From Lineus longissimus (Eukaryota > Nemertea > Pilidiophora > Heteronemertea > Lineidae), in assembly GCF_910592395.1 (NCBI RefSeq), contig NC_088325.1, forward strand, positions 3,999,501 through 4,063,500: a DNA stretch of 64,000 nucleotides, read 5' to 3'. Below, piece by piece: positions 44,799-57,138 of this stretch. Position 1 is the stretch's first letter; every line of letters begins with the position of its first letter. Both the position numbers and the translations under genes were made by a program. Below the pieces are notes generated by a model, which was not told the DNA's origin, did not search any database, and saw only the letters and a program-made list of their open reading frames with translations.

Positions 44799-46344
44799 CT
44801 AGATATGAACTCTTTGACAACTCTGCTTCTCGCAACAATGCTGCTCGCATTCGAACCTTTGCTTCTCGATCGAAAGTCTTTCGTTTTCAATTTCAAGTCT
44901 TTGTTTTTCGATGCTCAGTCGCTCCTCCTCAATGCGTAAGATTGGGTCATCGGGTTCAACTGTGGTCGCAGGCTTCTTTGAAGTCTGATTAGGAAAGTTG
45001 GAGGACTTGCATTTCGCTTTGCCTTTGGACTTCGGTGGTGCTGATACTGTAGCCGCCGTTTCTTCATCCTCAGTTCCCTTGTCTTCTGGCACACAAAACC
45101 TCTTGTTTTGGGAAGGTCCAAACTGGATTTTGTCTTCCAGACTGTCTTCAATTCCTAAAAGAAGTAAAAGAAATGTCCATACAGTATTGTTGTGTAATAA
45201 AATATTCTATGATAATAGCATTTTAGTGATCATTTTTTATTCATTTAATGTTTACTTATTGTGACGCAACGTCATGGCGTCATCTCACCATGCCTCTGCC
45301 GCATCTATGCTGGGCCGCACACGAGGGACCTTTTCACAATTTGGAATCTTCGTTGGGTCCAAAATGCCCCTCATTTGTGGCCAGCATAAACTTCTTTTCC
45401 TCAGGCATGGTCGCCATTATAGGAGAAACAAGCACACCTTGCCCACCCAAGGCCTCTTCTTGGTCCGAATGAAGCATCCATAACAACACGAAATCTATTT
45501 CATATGTTCCTTCTCAACAATGTCAGGGTAGAGGAGGTTGCATCTTCTTTGCAATGACGGAAGTGCTACAATATCTTCATACAAACGCCTGCTTCTGGCC
45601 GGGGGGGGGGGGGGGGCGTTCAATATGTTTTCCTAAACTTACCAGAATAACTCTCAGGTGGAAGTATCAGTGCAACCTTCTTGTCCTTCTCCGAGAAGTT
45701 CGCTGTTAGTTCCTCCAACTCAACTTCACGTGTCCCACCCCCTGTTTTGTTTATTGCCTCCTTTGCTTTCGATAGCGCCTTCGTCAGCATCTTCTTCACC
45801 CGTACAAGTTCGTTGCTCCATTTCTGGTTTATCTGCTCGATATCACGGTTATTGCTTTCGGAGTTTATGCGGGTCAGTAGATCCTGAAAAGATGTAATGT
45901 ATAATTGTATATTAGATGATTGCTGGATAACCATCTCTGCTGGGATTTAACTACATAGGCCTATGTGAAACACAACCATTCAAAGGGGGGGGGGGGGTAC
46001 AACCATGGGATGCTCGCGTACACGAACCTGACTGCGCCGGGAAAATAAAGGCGTTTCCCTATATACAAGATGGGGAATTACATTGGGAATGAATACATTG
46101 TATGTGACTCCAGTATGAAAGAAATGAAACCTGAACGCGGTGGTCCATGATACATTGTGCATACGGTGCGCCAAAAATGGGGATATGATGAAGCCCTTAC
46201 CTCATATAGCTTTTTCTTCTTCTCCAAAGTTACCGTCGAGCAAAATTGCGAAGTGAGGACGCCGTAGTGCTCGCCGTAAAAGTCAAGCAAGATACCGACC
46301 TCATCGTCCGTCCAATTCTTTGCTCGCCCACGCTTGGTTGTCAT
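44799..46344 (-). CDS. Myb/SANT-like partner protein of the Harbinger element, three exons
   Basis: Exon 1 46344-46201 (48 codons: RGRAKNWTDDEVGILLDFYG, a trihelix Myb/SANT start, donor GTAAGG). Exon 2 45883-45643 (acceptor TTTTCAG; INQKWSNELVRVKKMLTKAL completes the helices; donor GTAAGT in phase 1). Exon 3 45154-44799 (acceptor TTTTAG). The joined frame is 246 residues with no stop. The C-terminal third is a coiled coil built from repeated EERLSIEKQRLEIENERL-type heptads. It should bind the transposase and the transposon ends. The gene converges on the transposase gene, leaving 408 bases between them. Confidence 0.75.
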
Positions 46345-48224
46345 TTGCCAAAATGCTTGTCAAACACGCTGCACGAAGGGCTTATATCCAACATAATTAC
46401 ATCACATAACGAACCGGCAGAGTGCCTCTTAGCAGATATTCCCGCATTTCAATTGAATTCCGACCAAGCGTTCGAGTAAATTTTAATGGGCGCTTGGTGG
46501 GTGAACCGTAGATTCACCTGCTAAAGGAAGGGCAGGCTAAAGGTACCTTCAAGCCAGTTTGTGAAACGCTCTGATTTTGTTCCTTTAAATTTTAAATAAC
46601 TCCTTCGTTTATGGTTCCTTAAAGGAACTCCTTTAAAAAGTTTTATGAAACAGGCCCCAGGTATTTTGACTGGTTAGAATCCATATTCACACTTTGATAA
46701 TCCAAATAGCAGACTTATTAAATCTTGATGAAACGTTGAAGAACTGACTTGAACAATTAGATTCCAAGGGATGAAAGTGAGGCTGGACAGGGTTAAAAGG
46801 GAAAAGATGCAGAAATGGGACCCAAATGACATTAACTCTTAAATATGGATGGTCAACTCCTAAAATTTACATCCAAGGCAAAACACTTTGTTAAATTAAA
46901 GAAGCACTCAAAGGAATTTTTTATAATGATGCCAAAGGTGAAAAAGGGTCAACATTTCTACAACAAGGTCTCAGGCTGTTTCAAAGACAATGTTGTCAGT
47001 GTTTTCGTTTAGATCTTCCGCGGACACCCGAAGTGTGCACGCTTCATCGTCTTGAGTATGCGTCGATGTGCTTGACTCAATCACTCAGCCGCCCGTTTTA
47101 TGGCAATCTGATGTTCTTCGATTTCCTATTTCACAATCGATTCATTAACTAAATTTCTGATAACTTCAAAACTGTCATTGAATAAGGCTGTCATTAAACC
47201 GAATGCACATCACAGTTATTTAACGCGTTTATTAGGGAGTCAGTGAAACATCTCCTTCATCATGATCTTGATTTGAATATTACCCTATAGCTCTAGGCCT
47301 GTACATCCCGGATTTAAGCTGAAGTCCCTTGGAGTATCACACTCATGTCCGACTTAGTTGTACCGGTATTGGCGCCCAAGAGTTAATTGGGAACGAAGGT
47401 TTCTTATGGCTATAAATTATATATATATAGTGGCAATATTCCACAGCACGACTGAAGGCAAATAGTGAGTGCTCAACTGTGATTTGATATATAATTACCC
47501 TAGCTGTAGGCCTGTATGTTCCGGATTTAAGAGCTGAACTACCTAGGACTATAAAAGCCATGTCCAAGCTGCATGTCTTCAGCCATCCTCAATACCAGGG
47601 TCAGTTGTATGCTTCTCCCCTTACACACATCAGGGTCCCTCGAGTAAACCGATGATTATTCCTTGGATGAGGCGGAATCTGCCCAATCATCAACTAGATC
47701 ACTTTTGATTCAGAAAACCATCATCCAATCTAACGCACACTATCTTATTGGTTAAAATTACTAATGCTGAGACGAACACTTCGAAATATGTTCTTATTAC
47801 AAGAACTTGTAAGATTCTGTCAGACGTGTTTATCCTCCCCTCCGATCAAAACAAAGTGTCGGTAAATAACAAAGAGCCGCAGTTTTAGTGGAATGAACAA
47901 AACAATTCTTAGTAACTATACTATGGAACGATCTTTGCATCAATTTGAAACGATTTCTGAGACACACGTTTGTGCATATTTCCCCGGGCAGCAGGGGATG
48001 CTGTGACGTAGGGGAGTAGCCGGCAATTCGGCCGGTAGCTATTATGGCTATACGCAGGGCAGCGGCTCGATATAGGTGTCGAGTAAAAGACCTTGCAGCT
48101 GGGGATCGTATTCCGCTCTCATATCTCACATTACCATTTTGGCATATTTGCCGTCCAAGTCCCATTGATTTATGGGTGGAGAGAACAAAATAGGGCTAAT
48201 TAGCCCTAAAGTGTTCTCCTCAAG

Positions 48225-48315
48225 AGCGCAAATAAATAACAGCTATGATCTTTCCAAGAGTTGAACCTGTGACCTTCTGAGTATGAGTCCGGTGCTGCAA
48301 CCATAATCCTGTCTT
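48225..48315 (-). other. Possible tRNA-derived SINE head or tRNA pseudogene
   Basis: The minus strand has an A-box-like TGGTTGCAGCACCGG and a B box GGTTCAACTCT at tRNA-like spacing. Acceptor ends do not pair well and no second copy is seen here, so this is a guess. Confidence 0.3.
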
Positions 48316-50699
48316 TGGCGTTACTCTCAACTACACCAGTGGTACAAGTGAAAGAGTACAGAAATAAATAGCAAAATGGTTTATCTGATCCCAAAACTGT
48401 CATCTGCATGAACACATCCGTGACAGCGAACAGTTAAGCACGCTAGGTTATACCATATACAATGTCATTCTCGGTATAAGAGGATTAATTCATCTCACTC
48501 TAAAGGCAGAAGTACGTTTCTGAAGACAAATTAAAACAAGCTATCTCACAGTAAAAATTAGCAAATCTTTCTGATTTCCAGGGCAGAAGAACTTCACATG
48601 ATAGCTAATACACATTCAGGTGCCCCACTGTCTCAACGAGACCAAGACGACCGGCTTCTCTTTCTCTTTGTTCGACCCCCTTATTTTCGAAAGTCTGATG
48701 TATTCGCGATTATTTGACAACTCAAACCAAGTATTGTTTTTGGGAATAGCAAAAATTATTTTTTGAATTTATTATTTTCACTGGTTTTATGACAAAAGGA
48801 TAGGCGGCGCTACTGGTCTGTGAGAAATGTAGCATATGTCTCAAATACGACCTGGCTTCGTAATTTGGTATTGGCCGACCTCATTTGCATAATTGTCCGA
48901 GTTCAACACTTTTAAAAGCAACAACAGTGGGCTTAAAATGTTCGTAGACCCTAATAACCTAGGTATAGACACCACTTTTGTTTTTTATGGTGCTTGTTCA
49001 TCGAGCCAATTCATGGAATTTCAGTAATGGCGGACTTAATTGGCATATTTTAAGAAATGCTCAAGGCATATCAACGGGCACTCTCTTGAATATTGATGGG
49101 TATTCAAAACAGTAATGAAGAAAGGTCACCCTCATGTCCAGCTTCAACCCCTTGGCTCCCGGACTTCGTATGCAGCTTTGAGTGGTTGTTTACAGGTCCA
49201 AACCAGCCAATCATATTGCCGCCAAAATCATGTTTAAAAAAATGCAAACAAATAAGGTCATCATACTAAGAGAAGTTGCCTGACAACGGTTCGTCGCCGG
49301 CTGACTGACTACATTAACTATTCACTCATCGATAACGTATAATCGTCATCTGCATTCGCACTGCTCTTAGAAGTTTTATAGAGACAAGGTGGGATACGAT
49401 TTCTTGCGTACCACTATGTTTAAATGCAAATTGAGGTTATCGGCCAGGTGACTCTGACTCTGGCCAGAGGGGCAGATAATAGTCCATTGCAAGCTGCTTT
49501 CTCATCAGCACTTAGATTTTATCCTCCTTTTTCAAATTTTCCTCCATGAATTAGCATTTGAGACTCGGTCATTCAATTTGATCTTGAAAATGTTCCTTTA
49601 ACATCTATTCCTTTAACATCTATATGCATAACTCTAATCCACTTGCAAAACCACATTCACGTGCCTCTTTCTCTCTTTCTCTCTCTCTCTCTCCTAACTA
49701 ACCCAAACAGAAATGACGATAATGTACTGACTGCACAAGACAGTCCAAATAGTACTACATACTGATCTGTTAATATCCTCTCTCTCTCTCTTTCCCTGAG
49801 AGGTGCCGCAGCCTAAATGTACGTACCTTGCATTATATTAGTTCAGGAGTGCTTGGATAGGACTGTATTTATCAGTAGAGGTCATGAAGTCATTATCTAA
49901 TTGTCTAATTATGTATATGACATGTACCAACTTCTCGTTTGGTTAAAAAATCTTTGCTTTTTTACCTAACAACTTGCTTTAACCCTCCTAACTAACCCAA
50001 ACAGAAATGAGGAGAATGTACTGACTGCACAAGACAGTCCAAATAGTACTACATACTGATCTGTTAATATCCTCTCTCTCTCCATGTCAACTATTAAAAA
50101 TAGTAATGAAAAACAAATCATCCGGCATTTCCAAGTTCTCCCCATTGGCTCCCGAACTATGCGGCTTTGAGTCATGTAGTCGTTTGCAGGAGAAAATTAG
50201 AAACCAAGCATTTTCCGAACCGGCCAAATCGGTAAACGATATTGCCGTCAAATGTAATGATAGCCAATAATGACGTCATCGTGGTGAGAGAATTTGCCTG
50301 ACAGCGGCCTGTGGCCCACTGAATGACTTCATGAACCACTCAATCGAATGAGAACATAGAATCTTATCTGCATGAGCCCAGCAATTGGAAGAGTTATTCT
50401 CCGGAGAGTGTTCCTCACCCAAGATGGGATACGCTTTTTTGCATGCCACTACGTTGATGTGAAAATTGAGGTTATGGGCCAAATTCACTCTAACTTTGGC
50501 CAGCGGTCACATAAGAGTCCATCGCAAGCTTTGATCTCTTCAGCACTTGGCCTCTACCCTCTCTCTTGTCTAAATCTCCTCCATCAATCAGCTTTTGAGA
50601 CTCGGTCATCCAATTTGATCTTGAGAATGTTCTTTTAACATCTATTCATCTCTGGAGTGTGTGCGTGCCTAGCCTCAAAATTATCTTCATATTTTCCAG

Positions 50700-50822
50700 T
50701 TTGCTTTATGGAGAGCCAGAGATGATAAACGTTCAGATTCGAATGTGAGTGTTGAATTCTCTAGATTGTCCGGTAAGAACAGTGAGAAGACTCGAAGGAG
50801 GTTGACTCCAAGGAATCAAGGG
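50700..50822 (+). CDS. Exon C of the duplicated tail cassette
   Basis: TTTTCCAG before, GTAAGT after; 41 codons, phase 0 at both ends, no stop. Unlike exons A, B and D its product is basic: FALWRARDDKRSDSNVSVEF then SRLSGKNSEKTRRRLTPRNQ-G. The flanking introns are homologous to those of the other cassettes, so the exon body has diverged much faster than its surroundings. An inner donor-like GGTAAGA in codon 25-26 could give a shorter form. Confidence 0.45.
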
Positions 50823-51597
50823 GTAAGTCAGGTGTCTTCTATTTTGACTCGGGTTTGACGAAAAATGTGTAAAAATGTGTAAAACAAATATCGCATGACC
50901 TAGGAGGTTGCGCCATGTAAGAAATATGATATCTTAATCACAGGAGGAATAACTCGTACATGCATTATCGTGCAATCCAGACTCTGACTGTTGAAAGACA
51001 TTTTCCCCTCTGCACCATTTTCGTGGTAGTCCTTTGTTACATTATCACATTGACATGTTGGAAATCAATTTGAGTCGACGATTTTGCGAATTCACGACAT
51101 CGTCGTGACTTTTCGAAGTAATCAACACAAGCGTTACGTCATCCTTAACGTCTTCCATCAGTTCATGAGATATTGACCAAGCTGTTCCCCAGCGTACATT
51201 ATAGCTAGGTCCTCCCTTAGACTGGGGCCCTCGGCTGGAAGCGCCTCCAGTAGAATTAATGCTTAACATTGCGGCTCCCAAATTTTCTATAGTTTCTCTT
51301 GGCCGATTAGCTTAACCTCAAAACTGTCATTGAAGAAGGCTGTCCTTAAACCGACTGCACATCACAGTTATTTAACGCGTTTATTAGGGGAGTCAGTGAA
51401 ACATCTCCTTCATCACGATCTTGATTTGATTATTTCGCTAGCTCTAGGCATGTACATCCCAGATTTAAGCTGAAGTCCCTTGGAGTATCACACTCATGTC
51501 CGAGTTAGTTGCACCGGTATGGGAGCCAAGAGTTAATTGGGAGCGAAGGTTTCTAATGGCAATCAATTATGTATATACAGAGGTAATATTCTGTAAT

Positions 51598-52283
51598 CCA
51601 GTTTGTTACCATGTTTGTTATCGTATTAGTTGGGTAATTTACTCGCTCTCTCTGCTCCATTCCTGGGATCGTATAGGACATTCTGGAGGATGACAAAGGC
51701 AGAAGCCTGTTTTCTGTGGACACGATTTTCCTTTATTCAACTTGGCTACATGATACTTCTGTGCATTCTCTAACTCTCTCTCTGACTGCGACTCTGATTA
51801 TGACTTCTAAAAACTCCCCGAAGGAATCAGTTCCTCCAGCTTTTATACAATTGTTATGTTTATACATTGTAACCAAGACGATGCTAATATTTCATCATCA
51901 TGCCAGTCACGTTGCAAGCTTCGATACGGATTGTGTTTGGCACGATTTACCTAACCTGGTATTACTTTGATTGAATGTCAACTTCGTCTTCCTCAGAACT
52001 CTGGTTTTAACAATCAATAACCGCAAGTTCATTAGACAATTATGATCCCAAAAGTATACAATGTGTTTGGTCTGCCTGACTTAAATATACACTTTACTCT
52101 GGTCACCACAACATGTCGACAATTTTAACCATATTTGTTTACTTTTAATTTTCAACGTGTAAGAAATGAAATATATTATTCAATTTGTGCTTGAACAAAA
52201 CCAATGTGTGGGGCTCTTATATGGACTCTTAGATATCACGACAAGTTACCCCTCAGCTTTTGATGCCAACTTTCTCACGATTC
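51598..52283. mobile_element. ~690-bp insertion in the block-head segment, possible solo LTR
   Basis: The head segment that is continuous at 47400-47480 is here split after 'ggtaatattc' and resumes at 'attccacagcgcaac'. ATTC on both sides may be a short target duplication. The insert starts with TG and has no ORF. A solo LTR is possible, but the CA end and the duplication are not convincing. Confidence 0.4.
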
Positions 52284-53379
52284 CACAGCGCAACTTAAGG
52301 CAAATAGTGAGTGCTCAACTGTAATTTGATAAATAATTACCCTAGCTGTAGGCCTGTATATTCCGGATTTAAGAGCTGAACTACCTGAGACTATAACAGT
52401 CATGTCCAAGCTTTATGTGTTCAGCCATCCTCAATACCAGGGTCAGTTGTATGCTTCTCCCCTTACACAGAAGTAATATTGATATTACTAGTCTAATATA
52501 AATCTAATCTCATCACGCTGTGGTTTGACTGGATTCTCGGGGTGAATAATTCATTTATAGAAGTCGAAAAGAAAACGAGGTTATGGGCCAAATTCACTCT
52601 AACTTTGGCCAGCGGTCACATAAGAGTCCATCGCAAGCTTTGATCTCTTCAGCACTTGGCCTCTACACCAGGGCGATATGGTGTCATATCCCAACGGGCA
52701 ATATATTATGGCGTTGGGCATCTTTCAGCTGTTTGCGTGCGGACTGAGGGCAGCAATCTCTCAAAGAAGGACTCCAATCCTCGTGAGACAGTGCCGAAGT
52801 CGACAATGGCTGCTTCATAAGTCCATATCCCTTCGAACGTCCTTTGATCATTCCTCCCAGCGATTGGGTGGGTTGTGGACTGGAATAATTCCAAAACTGT
52901 TCAGGCCTAGAACTGTTCAACGGTACCGATAGATCTGATCGGACAATACAATAGAAGGGAATGTTTTGTCACTGTTCCAACCAACATCACATTTCAATGG
53001 TTACCTAGCATAAAATGATTACATGACAGATAGATCACTGTTGATGATCAATTATAAAATGACACACCTTTATCAATGGGGTATTATCCACCAAATACAA
53101 AATGAAATCTTTCCCATTGCACTGATTACCTCCCCTACCTATTTCAATTATGCAGCCTTGCCCGGCACTTTCATAATATTAGAACTGTTCTCTTCAGAGG
53201 ACTGCTCTGTTTGGCTTTGAGTGGTTGTTTGCAGGAGAAAGTGAGAAAACAAGCATTTTCCGAACCGACCAATCTTAGCAATACTGCCGCCAAATATAAT
53301 GCTAATTAGCCAAAATGACGTCATTGGGTTAGAGAATTTGCCTGACAACGGCCCGTGGCCGGCTTACTGACTACATCAC

Positions 53380-53650
53380 TTGGCCTCGTTTTCGAGGGCG
53401 AGGCCGGGATTCTCCGCATTTAGCAACGGTGTTGTTGACTCGCTGAGGACACTCCTCTTTGACCCGAACTTTGGCAATAGGCATGGCCGGGAGATGGAAA
53501 TGGTCAAGCACCTTACGCGATTTTAACTTGTTAATAATGACTGTGTGATACTGTGATATTATATACTTATATGTTTTGTACTTGTAAATGTTATTATCCC
53601 ATATGAGAGGTTAATAAATAAATAAATAAAACAAATAAAATTAAAAATAA
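53380..53650 (+). mobile_element. 5'-truncated non-LTR retroposon tail
   Basis: Relative to block 1 ('catcacatgaacc' near 4070), ~270 bases are inserted after CATCAC. They end in an AATAAATAAATAAAACAAAT-type tail before ATGAACC. An A-rich tail and an abrupt 5' end are the marks of a truncated LINE copy; only UTR and a few tail codons remain. Confidence 0.6.
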
Positions 53651-54032
53651 ACATGAACCACTCACTCATTGAGAACCTGATTTCGCACTTCTGATTTAAT
53701 CTGATTTCGCACTACACTTGGAGATTTATTCTCTAGAGAGTGTTCCTCAACAAGATCGGTTGCACTTTTTCACGTGCAATTACGTTTATGTGCAATTTGA
53801 AGTTATTTGTCAAGTGACTCTAACTTTTGCCAGCGGCCAGATAACAGTACAACGCATGCTACTTTCTCATCAGCGCTTGGACGTTTATCCTCTCTTGTCT
53901 AATTCTCCTTTAAGTCAGTATTTGAGACAGGGTCATCCAATTTGATCTTAGGAATGTTTTTTTCTATTCATATACAAACCTCTTGATCGAGTTTGCGCGT
54001 GCTAGCCTCAGAAATGTCTTCATGTTTTCCAG

Positions 54033-54167
54033 GTTGATTTATCAAGGGAAGCCCGGTTCGATGAACATTCGGCTCCTCCAAAAAGTGGGAAGAATGATTG
54101 GATCAAACGTTATAGTGCTTCGACATAGCTTGATGAGAAGATCGCTCCCCGTTTACATCACGAAGAG
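54033..54167 (+). pseudogene. Exon D of the tail cassette, with an internal stop
   Basis: TTTTCCAG acceptor and GTAAGT donor kept, 45 codons, phase 0-0, similar to exon B (FDEHSAPPKSGKNDWIK). The TAG at 54126-54128 sits where D' reads ACATCTGAGCTT; a 3-base loss created the stop. If included it would truncate the protein here, either as a decayed cassette or as an alternative end. Confidence 0.5.
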
Positions 54168-54326
54168 GTAAGTGGGGTATCTCTTTTGACTCGAGTTGGA
54201 TGAAAAATTTGCAAAATGTATGAAGAAAATATTGCATGACCTAGGAGAGTTGTCTTCCATAAAACTAGGTTATATGGAAGAAAACATGGTTTTTATCTTT
54301 TTTTAAACTTGGTTTTCATGAAACTT

Positions 54327-54441
54327 AGTTTGATGAACATTCGGCTCCTCCAAATTTGGGAAGAATGATTGGATCAAATACCATAGTGCTTCGACATCTG
54401 AGCTTCATAAGAAGATCGCTCCCCGTTTAATTCACAAAGAG
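54327..54441 (+). pseudogene. Exon D', broken duplicate of exon D
   Basis: Matches exon D from TTTGATGAACATTCGGCTCC through CACAAAGAG and the GTAAGT donor. It has lost the acceptor and has a one-base loss after GCTCCTCC that shifts the frame. A fragment with AAAACTAGG/CATGAAACTTAG words (54249-54326), like the foldback at 55148, lies just before it and probably removed the acceptor. Confidence 0.55.
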
Positions 54442-55147
54442 GTAAGTTGGGTGTCCTCTATTTTGACTCGAGGTGGACGAAAAATGTGCAAAATGTATGA
54501 AGCAAATATCGCATTACCTAGGAGAGTGATACGCCCATATAATTCAAATATCTTAATCACACGAGGAATAATCTCATGTAATCCCGACTCTAACTGATGA
54601 AAGACACTTCCCCTTCCATGCCTTTAGCGTCATTTTCATTGTAGTCCTTTGTTACATCAGGTATGGTTTGACATGTTAGATAGTTAGACCCGAATGTGTG
54701 CGATGTGGACGCGTCCCATTAACAGGACGTATATTTTATGTCAAAATGCGTTTCCGAGGTGTTTGCATAAGGACAACCACTTCATGTTGTATCTCACTGG
54801 AAACACCTGATTCCGCCCTTTTTGCAGAATGGTGTTTTATTTCTTTGAATAGTTAATAAGTGTCGCATTGGCTCCTTTCTCTGTTCACCACCCCATGTGG
54901 ATTTATTGTCAATTTAACCAGATAATCAGGGAAAAATTCTACATTTCTGGATATTCAACTCGCACAGTGACCAATCCCGTGAAAGAACACCAAAAAAATG
55001 GGGGGGGGAGGGTCAATCATTGAGCTTTTGAAATATATCGAATTATATTGAAGCATGCCCAAATGAGCGAAAAACGCATCGAATAACACTGGACGGCATT
55101 ACAACACACGGCTGACGCACATCCCAAGTTAAGTTTACACATACGTC

Positions 55148-55745
55148 TATGGCAAGCCGTTCGTCCAATAATTAAGAAAACCTAGTTTTATTGAAGAAAA
55201 CCTGGTTTTCTTCTTAAAAAACATAGTTTTCTTCAAGAAAACCATGTTTTCTTCCATGAAACTAGGTTTTCTTCGAAGAAGCATAGGTTGATTTAAAAAA
55301 CCAAGTTATCTTGTTAAAAAAACAGTTTTTTTAAAAGAAAACTAGGTTTTTTAAAATCAACCTATGATTCTTCGAAGAAAACCTAGTTTCGTGAAAGAAA
55401 ACATGGTTTTCTTGAAGAAAACTATGTTTTTTAAGAAGAAAACCAGGTTTTCTTCAATAAAACTAGGTTTTCTTAATTATTGGACGAACGGCTTGCCATA
55501 GGAACCTACACTTTATGCAAAAAGAATAAGTTATTTTTTAAAAAACCTAGTTTCATGGAAGAAAACCTGGTTTTCTTCAATAAAACATAGTTTTCTTCAA
55601 GAAAACCATGTTTTCTTGTTACAAAACTTAGTTTCATTGAAAAAAACTAGGTTTTCTTGAAGAAAACTATGTTTTTTAAGAAGAAAACCATGTTTTTTTC
55701 AAAAAAACTAGGTTTTCTTAATTATTGGACGAACGGCTTGCCATA
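55148..55745. mobile_element. Nested foldback element, TIR starting TATGGCAAGCC, 6-bp target duplication TACGTC
   Basis: TATGGCAAGCCGTTCGTCCA at 55148 is complemented at 55500 and again at 55745. TACGTC flanks the whole (55142-55147 and 55746-55751), and the empty site is seen in block 2 at about 38862 (ACATAAGTCGGC). The body consists of inverted AAAACCTAGTTTTCTTC / GAAGAAAACCAGGTTTTC units. 55148-55500 is one complete hairpin; 55501-55745 is an extra partial arm. No ORF. Confidence 0.75.
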
Positions 55746-56918
55746 TACGTCGGCATCAGCAGTAAAATGTGTGTTTTCCTGTCATCAACCAATTGAGCAG
55801 CGCCCCAGCTTTCAGAAAATCCCAACAACATGTCTCTACCAAAACAATTGCTACATCAATACTGGCATACACTGCATGATTAGCATGAAATCATGGTCAT
55901 GAACTCAAACGTTAGAATCCGGGAGCTTAGCGAATTTTATTTTACATACGGGCTACAAATGATTCGAATATGTTGTGGGATAAAGTACGCCTACCTGACC
56001 AGAGAAACCCAATTCTTAAGTTTTTCCAGTGGTGAGTGTAGGAGATAGAGGGGTTAGCATTTTTGTTAAAGTCTTCATCATTGGAACACGAATGGGAGCT
56101 CTGTACAGGAGCAGAAGCATCGATGTACACGTAAATCTTGAACGGTTGGTTTAGACCATATAAAGATAGAAACATGGTGCCTCGAGATGAGATCAGCAGG
56201 TTTTCAAAAGCCCCCTTGATATGTTATAGGAAATCACACATTAAATTGGTTTCTAAGGAAGTCAAGGCAAAATACATAAAAAAAGTCATTTCCAACCACA
56301 CTGCCACTTAAAAACAAGTAAAACGTGCTTATCTAATGTTTCTATCTGTTGGTAATACATTTATAGGGTCTAAATCCAACCGTTCAATATTTGCGTATAC
56401 ATTGGTGCTTGGGCTCCTGTGCTAGCTGTGTTCGTCAGCGATTAAGTAATTGAGCGTTTGTCATGTTATGGTCAGTCATTGTTATGGTCAGTCTTGCCTT
56501 CGATCTTCACCGATTCTCGTTGTTTTAAACCTGAAGACAGGCTGCTCGGTAACTTTGGAGGCCGGCCTTTAGGGCTTCCCAACATCAAGATAAGATCATC
56601 AGGTATCTTGAAAACGTATTTTCCAGGGTAATAACAATAGATGCATTTTGAGAGAATTTGGGAAAATCCCAGTTGGAAATGAAAATAGAAGAATAAATAC
56701 GTGGAATGTTACTGGCTACCAGTTAACATGGTTGGTTCCAAATAGACATTCAGTAACTCTGTTGTGACCTATGCAATTCGTGGGTACCCCAAAAGCACAA
56801 AGTTGGTCACCTTTAAAAGTATATTCAGTTCACCACACAATCTATCACAGCCCATCGGGGACATAGTTAGTTAAATCTTCTCATCTATGTTCTCATTGAC
56901 CTCTCTTGTTCCTTCCAG

Positions 56919-56990
56919 CATCCGTCGTCTGATGAGACGTCATCAGAAGAACAGTCCTCTATGAAACATTCCGCTTTGTCCGGGATGTAG
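56919..56990 (+). CDS. Terminal coding exon of the membrane-protein gene
   Basis: CCTTCCAG acceptor, then 23 codons and TAG in phase 0: HPSSDETSSEEQSSMKHSAL then SGM. Acidic, Ser-rich with casein-kinase-like SSDE/SSEE sites, it would end the cytoplasmic tail. The phase agrees with the donor of every cassette exon and of the membrane exon. AATAAA follows at 57017. Confidence 0.5.
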   Translation, partial: HPSSDETSSEEQSSMKHSALSGM

Positions 56991-57016
56991 GCACCCTGTC
57001 GAAACCGCACCGCAAG

Positions 57017-57022
57017 AATAAA
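57017..57022 (+). terminator. Probable polyadenylation signal
   Basis: AATAAA 27 bases after the terminal stop codon on the same strand. No other support. Confidence 0.35.
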
Positions 57023-57138
57023 GAAGATGCAATTTACCATTTTCAATATTTACAAGCGTAAAGAATGTATGTTCCGATCACTCTCGGCCTTCAGGTACCT
57101 ACACTCCATGATCAACCATATTGGCAGTGTACACCATA

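Larger units (their letters stand above)
43096..46661. mobile_element. PIF/Harbinger DNA transposon, apparently complete
   Basis: Terminal inverted repeats: CCTGGTACCTGTTTCACTAA at 43096 against the complement of 46661 leftward, CCTGGGGCCTGTTTCATAAA. Both continue into GGAGTTCCTTTA and further Ttta/GGAACT words. Inside are a DDE transposase (+) and a convergent Myb/SANT-like gene (-), the standard two-gene layout of PIF/Harbinger elements. The expected 3-bp TWA duplication is not clear (left flank TTA, right flank TAT). Confidence 0.8.
47350..51502. repeat. Duplicated block 3 (holds exon C)
   Basis: Head segment at 47343-47500; 47165-47345 is nearly identical to 51310-51500, just before block 4. 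48446-48850 matches 2780-3160, and 49140-49650 and 50150-50700 match the region upstream of exons A, B and D. A ~100-bp segment is duplicated within it (49692-49790 and 49986-50082), next to CT-rich tracts. Confidence 0.65.
51503..56460. repeat. Duplicated block 4 (holds exons D and D')
   Basis: Matches block 1 (3330-4080 with 52670-53380; 4080-4620 with 53650-54250) and block 2 (38130-39570 with 54440-56440). Three insertions break it: 51598-52283, 53380-53650 and 55148-55745. Confidence 0.75.

Noticed and set aside
47830-48165. 111-residue minus-strand ORF
   Set aside because: Basic, low-complexity-free but without any recognisable domain or partner exon. It lies in duplicated intron-like sequence and is probably chance.
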